NCBI GenBank assembly: GCA_028714595.1
Contig: JAQTMD010000011.1
Location: forward strand, 1 to 17,682
Source: Candidatus Omnitrophota bacterium
Lineage (GTDB): Bacteria > Omnitrophota > Gorgyraeia > Gygaellales > Profunditerraquicolaceae
Reading direction: 5' to 3'
DNA length: 17,682 nucleotides
This document shows positions 14,105 to 17,682 of the stretch, in pieces. Under the pieces are notes generated by a model that was not told where the DNA came from, ran no database searches, and was given only the letters and a program-made list of their open reading frames with translations. The position numbers were made by a program, and so were the translations under genes. Numbering within the stretch: position 1 is the stretch's first letter; each line of letters opens with the position of its first letter.

Positions 14105-15417
14105 TGTGCGTGCCTGGCTGTTTGGCGCTCCTTGGCCTTCTGGACTTCGGAGGCGACTTGCCCCGGGGTCATCTCTCTGATAATGATGGACTGTATGCCT
14201 TTACCCATTGCCTCGATTACCTGCGGGTATTCTGAAATGCCCCAGGTATAAGAATGGGTAGCAAGCTCTAAATCCCGCGCAAACCGGGCGAGGACGTCGG
14301 GGATCCCGGTCAAACAATCCTTGTTGGCCGGCAGGCTCATGGTCGCTGCGGAAAGATATGCCTGCTGTTCTTTGGTTGTGAGCCACTTGAGGAATGCAAC
14401 CGCTGCTTCTTTATTTTTAGAGCGGGCATTCACCATAAAAGACGAACCCGCGCCTCCCCAGATGCTTACGGGGTATTTATCCGAGACCTGCGGCGGAAGC
14501 ATCACCCCGTAGTTAAGCCCGGGATTCATCCCCTTATAAACATTGACGCACCAGGAACCGTTAAAAGCAAAAACCGCTTTGCCGTTGGCAAAAAGCTGCT
14601 CCGCATTTTTATTGATCATGGTCACGATACCGTCGGCCAGAACCCCGGAATCCTGCATCTCTTTGAACAGGCTGAAGACCTTGATCCAATCCTCGTCGGT
14701 ATACGGGACTTCTCCCCTGATGGTTGCCAGCACCTTATCCTGGCCCATGATATTAAAGGCGAGATTATAAGCCAGGCAATTCACCAGCCAGACTTCACCC
14801 CAACCTGAGACCAACCCCTGCATTCCGGCTTCTTTGATCTTGTTTCCGATGCTTAAGAATTCCTCGAAGCTCTGGGGCGGCTGTTCGGGATCACCCCCCA
14901 GCTCCTTTAACAGGTCTTTGTTGTAGACCATCCGGATGGTCATCATATCGATAGGAACGCCGTAGATGCCCGGCTCAACGCCGTATGCATCGCCGTCGCT
15001 GAATTCGTTCATTGCCACGGCCTTGGATAAGAAGCTGCCTTTCCATGCCCCGTTATTCTCATTCATGTAGTGATTCAACGGGAGGATATGGCCGGCTTTA
15101 ACGAATGAGGCGAGGTCTCTTTTTTCACCCAGGATGCCGAAGACGTCGGGAAGATTTACGCCCTGTGCTGCGGCGCGGACTTTTGACGAATAGGCCTCGG
15201 AGGGCGCAAAGAGCTCAAAAACGACTTTGATGCCGGTCGCCTGCTCATAGCGCTTGGACAGTTCGTCAAAGGCCGCCTGGCGGTCGGTCATCCAGTGCCA
15301 GACAATGACTCTCGTCCGGGTTTTTGATGGGACCGATGGCTGCGGTGAACAGCCCGCAAGGCACAGGCAGACCAATGCAAAAGGCACGGCCATACGTCTC
15401 AGGCACGTGTTACGCAT
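14101..15417 (-). CDS. Sugar-binding lipoprotein of the ABC importer
   Basis: 438 residues from the second of two adjacent ATGs. The lipoprotein signal ends in CLAGC, with Cys23 as the lipidated residue. The mature protein has the family-1 extracellular solute-binding fold: RVIVWHWMTDRQAAFDELSKRYEQATGIKV at the N-terminus, YGVPIDMMTIRMVYNKDLLKELG in the ligand cleft, and AVFAFNGSW and AAVAFLKWLTT later on. It binds a sugar and delivers it to the two permeases. The first ATG (15420) is only 1 nt from AGGAGG, while the one at 15417 is 4 nt away, so I prefer the latter. The ligand cannot be read from sequence. Confidence 0.94.
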   Translation of the reverse strand: MRNTCLRRMAVPFALVCLCLAGCSPQPSVPSKTRTRVIVWHWMTDRQAAFDELSKRYEQATGIKVVFELFAPSEAYSSKVRAAAQGVNLPDVFGILGEKRDLASFVKAGHILPLNHYMNENNGAWKGSFLSKAVAMNEFSDGDAYGVEPGIYGVPIDMMTIRMVYNKDLLKELGGDPEQPPQSFEEFLSIGNKIKEAGMQGLVSGWGEVWLVNCLAYNLAFNIMGQDKVLATIRGEVPYTDEDWIKVFSLFKEMQDSGVLADGIVTMINKNAEQLFANGKAVFAFNGSWCVNVYKGMNPGLNYGVMLPPQVSDKYPVSIWGGAGSSFMVNARSKNKEAAVAFLKWLTTKEQQAYLSAATMSLPANKDCLTGIPDVLARFARDLELATHSYTWGISEYPQVIEAMGKGIQSIIIREMTPGQVASEVQKAKERQTARHAQ

Positions 15418-15610
15418 CATTCCTCCTGGTAACTCCGGACCCCGGTGTAATGCTGTATCACAAGCGAGCCTTGTATCTCAACATCCTTTGAGAAAAAGGC
15501 GTCGCAAAATATACGAAAGAAGTGCCTTGCGCCTTGTGCGGGCAATGGTATTTTGCTGGGGAAGGGTTGTATTCGGGTAGAGCCGTGATCCTTAACGCAG
15601 TTCTATATGC
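15418..15610 (-). other. Leader/intergenic region before the binding-protein gene
   Basis: No gene is seen. It holds the ribosome site (15422-15427) and an 18-bp inverted repeat TCTCAACATCCTTTGAGA (15476-15493). On the minus strand TTGAGA of this repeat could be a weak -35 box, with GATACA (15459-15454) after 16 nt as a poor -10. The promoter call is weak, so the importer may instead be read through from the PilZ gene. Confidence 0.35.
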
Positions 15611-15940
15611 TTATCGGGTTCTCAGAACCCGGGATATGCCCATCAGGTCGGCGCGCTCGAGGTTTATGCCCGTCCTGAATTTCTCAGGTCCGATCATTTC
15701 CGACCAGACTACTTCGCCCCGCGTGTAGAGCGGGTCTCCTTTATCCGGGACTTTGAGCCACAGCTCGACCGGCGTCATAGGCCGCATGTGCGCCTCCGTC
15801 ATAAGACCGATGCCTTTAGCGCTGACGTCGACTGCCTGGGCCTGGCCTTCCCTGTTGGACAACAGATCAAGGAACCGCAGGGAAAGATTCACCGGGAAGC
15901 GTGCGAATATCCTCTTGTCTTCAGATTCCGAGATCTGCAT
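15611..15940 (-). CDS. Single-domain PilZ protein (c-di-GMP receptor candidate)
   Basis: 109 residues. PilZ domains bind cyclic di-GMP and change conformation to control partners. Both binding signatures are present: Arg10-x-x-x-Arg14 (RIFAR) and Asp38-x-Ser-x-x-Gly43 (DVSAKG). The strand GEVVW (75-79) also fits. There is no other domain, so it would act through a partner. AGGAGG lies 7 nt before the ATG. A 17-bp palindrome (15615-15631) overlaps the last codons. It lies on the same strand as, and 193 nt before, the sugar importer, which makes a regulatory link possible but not shown. Confidence 0.9.
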   Translation of the reverse strand: MQISESEDKRIFARFPVNLSLRFLDLLSNREGQAQAVDVSAKGIGLMTEAHMRPMTPVELWLKVPDKGDPLYTRGEVVWSEMIGPEKFRTGINLERADLMGISRVLRTR

Positions 15941-16155
15941 CCACCGACCTCCTGCTCAAATCCCCCCCGATGCTTCAATCGATGGGAATTCGCCCCTTGC
16001 TCTCCAACGAGACAGTGTTTCCTCGAGGTGCGGAAAAACAACGCTCTATCATCATGCCGCTTAGCGGCTTTAGCGCCTGCTGTACTAAGACGCGGCTGCG
16101 TTCACGCTTATTATACCAATATATTCAAAAGAGTAAAGAATTATTATCTTTCCTC
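15941..16155 (-). other. Long leader of the PilZ gene
   Basis: From the predicted start near 16103 the transcript would have about 163 nt before the PilZ ATG. It contains GCCGC-TAA-GCGGC and a weaker CGAT...ATCG hairpin. It shows no match I can see to the GEMM-type c-di-GMP riboswitch, and no ORF. Confidence 0.4.
16110..16137 (-). promoter_or_regulatory. Predicted extended -10 promoter of the PilZ gene
   Basis: On the minus strand, TTTACT (16137-16132), a 16-nt spacer, then TATAAT (16115-16110). TGG directly before the -10 box makes it an extended -10 promoter. The transcription start would be near 16103. Confidence 0.65.
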
Positions 16156-17397
16156 TTAGAGATTGCTTAAAGCGGTCCTGGACAATACCTGGTCCTGGTT
16201 AAGCAGGGGGTCCATCTGGCGCAGCGAGCTCAAAGACGGAAGATTCCCCAGCAGCGCTACAATCTGCTTGAGCGTGCCGGAAACCCCCTCCAGGGTGACC
16301 TTGTTTTTCGCATAAGCCAGTAAATTCCTGACATCTTTCGTAAAGGTCACCTCGGCTACGTAGGCGACGCGGTCCTGAGAAGGACGTGTTGCCTGGGCGA
16401 GCCGTTTGGTGGCGCGGATGTCCACGCCGCCGCTGAAATAGTCCCGGGTGATCACGCGCAAATAAAAATCGAGCCTGCCGTTTTCGGTCTCGCTGAAATT
16501 ATACTCTCCCTTGTGCAAAGAGGCCAGGTATTCCTGGTATATCTGCTCGGGCTGGTAGCCGGATTCGATCTCAATGCCTCCGAGGGTCGCCAGGTCCGCA
16601 GTGCGCAGCACAGAATCCGGACGCTGCGAAAGCCGCTCCCGGTACCACTGGGCCAGGACCAGCGCCCGGTACACGGCGCGCAAATCGGCGTACGAGGGGC
16701 TGTCATTGACTTTCTGAGCCAGGACCGGGATGATCATTGAGCGCATGAGCTCGTTGGCGAATTCCAGCAGCGCCTTCTGCCTCGGATCCTCGGCCTCGGG
16801 TACCTGGCCGAAGTATTCCGACTCAAGGCACACCTTCAGGGGGCTCTTGATGATGGCGAGCTCCTGCGCCGTTTCATAGACCTGCGCCTCTTCAGGGGCG
16901 ATCCAGACGCGGTTGACCAGCGGGATGCGCTCCTCGATGCCCAGTTCCTCGGCTTTCGCGTAGATCTTATCCCAGTACTGCCTTCCGATGACCGACGTCT
17001 GGGGGTTGGTGGCTGCTGCCACGTCCTTCTTCAACCGCAGGTCTGCGGCCAGGATGACCCTTCCCAGATCCGTGTCTTTGAGCAGCGGATCAATGAGGGC
17101 ATCAGGCTCGTTGGGGTTCAGGTTCACCCAGAACTTGTCCGCAGGCACGGCCAGGCCGACAAAAAAATATTCGAGGCTCTTCCTGGCCAGACGCTCTTTG
17201 TCGGAGACTGGATCGTTCTTTTGTGTTGCCCGCGCCTCGAACGAAAAACTGATGCGTTCTTCACCGGACGCAAAACCCACGGTCATGCCCGCAAGGTCCA
17301 GGGCCATGGCCGCAGGCTGCGTTGCCGCCCGCGCATGCGCGAACGCTCCGGCCGCGAAGAAGAAGACCATCCCAAGTTGTATGCACCTCTTTACCAT
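16156..17397 (-). CDS. Secreted protein of unknown function
   Basis: 413 residues. A Sec signal peptide (MVKRCIQLGMVFFFAAGAFAHARA) is present. A conserved-looking block EYFFVGLAVPADKFWVNLNP (76-95), then DTDLGRVILAADLRLKKD (108-125) and QYWDKIYAKAEELG (140-153), recurs from memory in long secreted proteins of Omnitrophota whose role is unknown. The middle (205-262) is helical. The C-terminal part (300-350) is beta-like, with LDFYLRVITRDYFSGGVDIR. No enzyme motif is seen. The ribosome site is uncertain: GGAG lies 13 nt upstream, and a nearer ATG is out of frame. It is a good lineage marker, but I give no function. Confidence 0.75.
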   Translation of the reverse strand: MVKRCIQLGMVFFFAAGAFAHARAATQPAAMALDLAGMTVGFASGEERISFSFEARATQKNDPVSDKERLARKSLEYFFVGLAVPADKFWVNLNPNEPDALIDPLLKDTDLGRVILAADLRLKKDVAAATNPQTSVIGRQYWDKIYAKAEELGIEERIPLVNRVWIAPEEAQVYETAQELAIIKSPLKVCLESEYFGQVPEAEDPRQKALLEFANELMRSMIIPVLAQKVNDSPSYADLRAVYRALVLAQWYRERLSQRPDSVLRTADLATLGGIEIESGYQPEQIYQEYLASLHKGEYNFSETENGRLDFYLRVITRDYFSGGVDIRATKRLAQATRPSQDRVAYVAEVTFTKDVRNLLAYAKNKVTLEGVSGTLKQIVALLGNLPSLSSLRQMDPLLNQDQVLSRTALSNL

Positions 17398-17411
17398 CGC
17401 GCATCTTTTTC

Positions 17412-17498
17412 TCCGTGGCTTTTATCCGTGGCTTATGTTTTTTAAAGAACGACGCGGATAGACAAGGATCTCGATCTATCCATCTTATCTATCCGCGT
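17412..17498. repeat. Short direct repeat and 11-bp inverted repeat
   Basis: TCCGTGGCTT occurs at 17412-17421 and 17425-17434. ACGCGGATAGA (17452-17462) and TCTATCCGCGT (17488-17498) are perfect inverted copies with a 25-nt loop. It lies between the secreted protein gene and the partial gene at the right edge. On the minus strand a weak T-rich tail follows the hairpin, so it might terminate the upstream gene. It could also be a dispersed REP-like element. Confidence 0.6.
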
Positions 17499-17553
17499 TC
17501 GCGCTGTCTTCGTGCGTCTAGATCGAATAACGCCTCTTACACCTTGTCCATGA

Positions 17554-17682
17554 TTAAATCATTACGTCGAGTGCTCCCTGCGCATTACGGATCCCCTCGG
17601 CCTCCTCTTCCGTTGCCAGAAGCTGGAAGTCTTCGTTCTTTAATTCAAGCACCCCCCGATCCAATTGCGCCAGTAATTTCTC
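17554..17682 (-). CDS. C-terminal end of an unidentified protein, partial
   Basis: The minus strand is open from the right edge for 42 codons to a TAA at 17554. The peptide starts EKLLAQLDRGVLELKNEDFQ and ends GALDVMI. It is acidic and helical in look, with coding-like codon choice. The start lies outside the window and the fragment is too short to assign a family. Confidence 0.6.
   Translation of the reverse strand, partial: EKLLAQLDRGVLELKNEDFQLLATEEEAEGIRNAQGALDVMI

Noticed and set aside
15941..16103. c-di-GMP riboswitch in the PilZ leader
   Set aside because: None of the GEMM-type conserved segments could be found; only small hairpins are present.
17379..17390. Alternative ATG for the secreted protein gene nearer the GGAG site
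   Set aside because: It is out of frame and its reading lacks a signal peptide.
1..17682. CRISPR arrays, insertion sequences, transposase, phage or toxin-antitoxin genes
   Set aside because: No spaced repeats, transposase motifs, phage genes or toxin-antitoxin pairs were seen on either strand.

Overview
The window is bacterial. It holds twelve complete protein genes, two partial genes at the edges, one initiator tRNA, and several structured intergenic elements. Coding density is high, many neighbouring genes overlap by 4 nt (ATGA), and the -35/-10 promoters and AGGAGG ribosome sites are conventional. Many proteins carry Sec or lipoprotein signals. The secreted proteins at 16156-17397 and 8350-10671 resemble, from memory, families common in Candidatus Omnitrophota (PVC group). 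I therefore suggest an Omnitrophota or related uncultured lineage. This is an inference from remembered similarity, not a search.

Left part (1-3813): a short FtsH-type membrane AAA+ zinc protease (minus) overlaps a partial lipoprotein gene downstream of it. It is divergent from enolase, and the two promoters lie back to back. Enolase overlaps a FtsB/DivIC-like cell-division gene. An initiator tRNA follows, with its own promoter and a strong Rho-independent terminator. Positions 3814-4173 have no credible gene but contain an 88-nt imperfect hairpin and a second long fold-back.

Middle and right (4174-15417, all minus): a carbohydrate-uptake and degradation locus. Transcription order is substrate-binding lipoprotein, two ABC sugar permeases, then (with its own predicted promoter) a GPH-type sugar symporter, a TPR/glycosidase fusion, a secreted protein with two copies of a sugar-binding-like domain, a second clan GH-A glycosidase, and a secreted Cys-rich TPR protein, ending in a terminator at 4174-4219. 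No ABC ATPase gene is present, so one would have to be supplied in trans. The logical reading is that a glycan is bound and cut outside the cytoplasmic membrane and the products are imported by two different transporters. The substrate cannot be told from sequence.

Right edge (15611-17682, minus): a one-domain PilZ protein, a likely c-di-GMP receptor, sits just upstream of the binding-protein gene. Before it lie a secreted protein of unknown function and the last 42 codons of an unidentified gene.

The observations most worth a second look are: the EF-hand-like insertion in a TPR/glycosidase fusion; a signal sequence that appears to be built from a 14-nt tandem repeat plus a perfect palindrome; the Cys-pair cluster in the TPR protein; the post-tRNA hairpin element; and the compact FtsH with an altered third zinc-ligand region.
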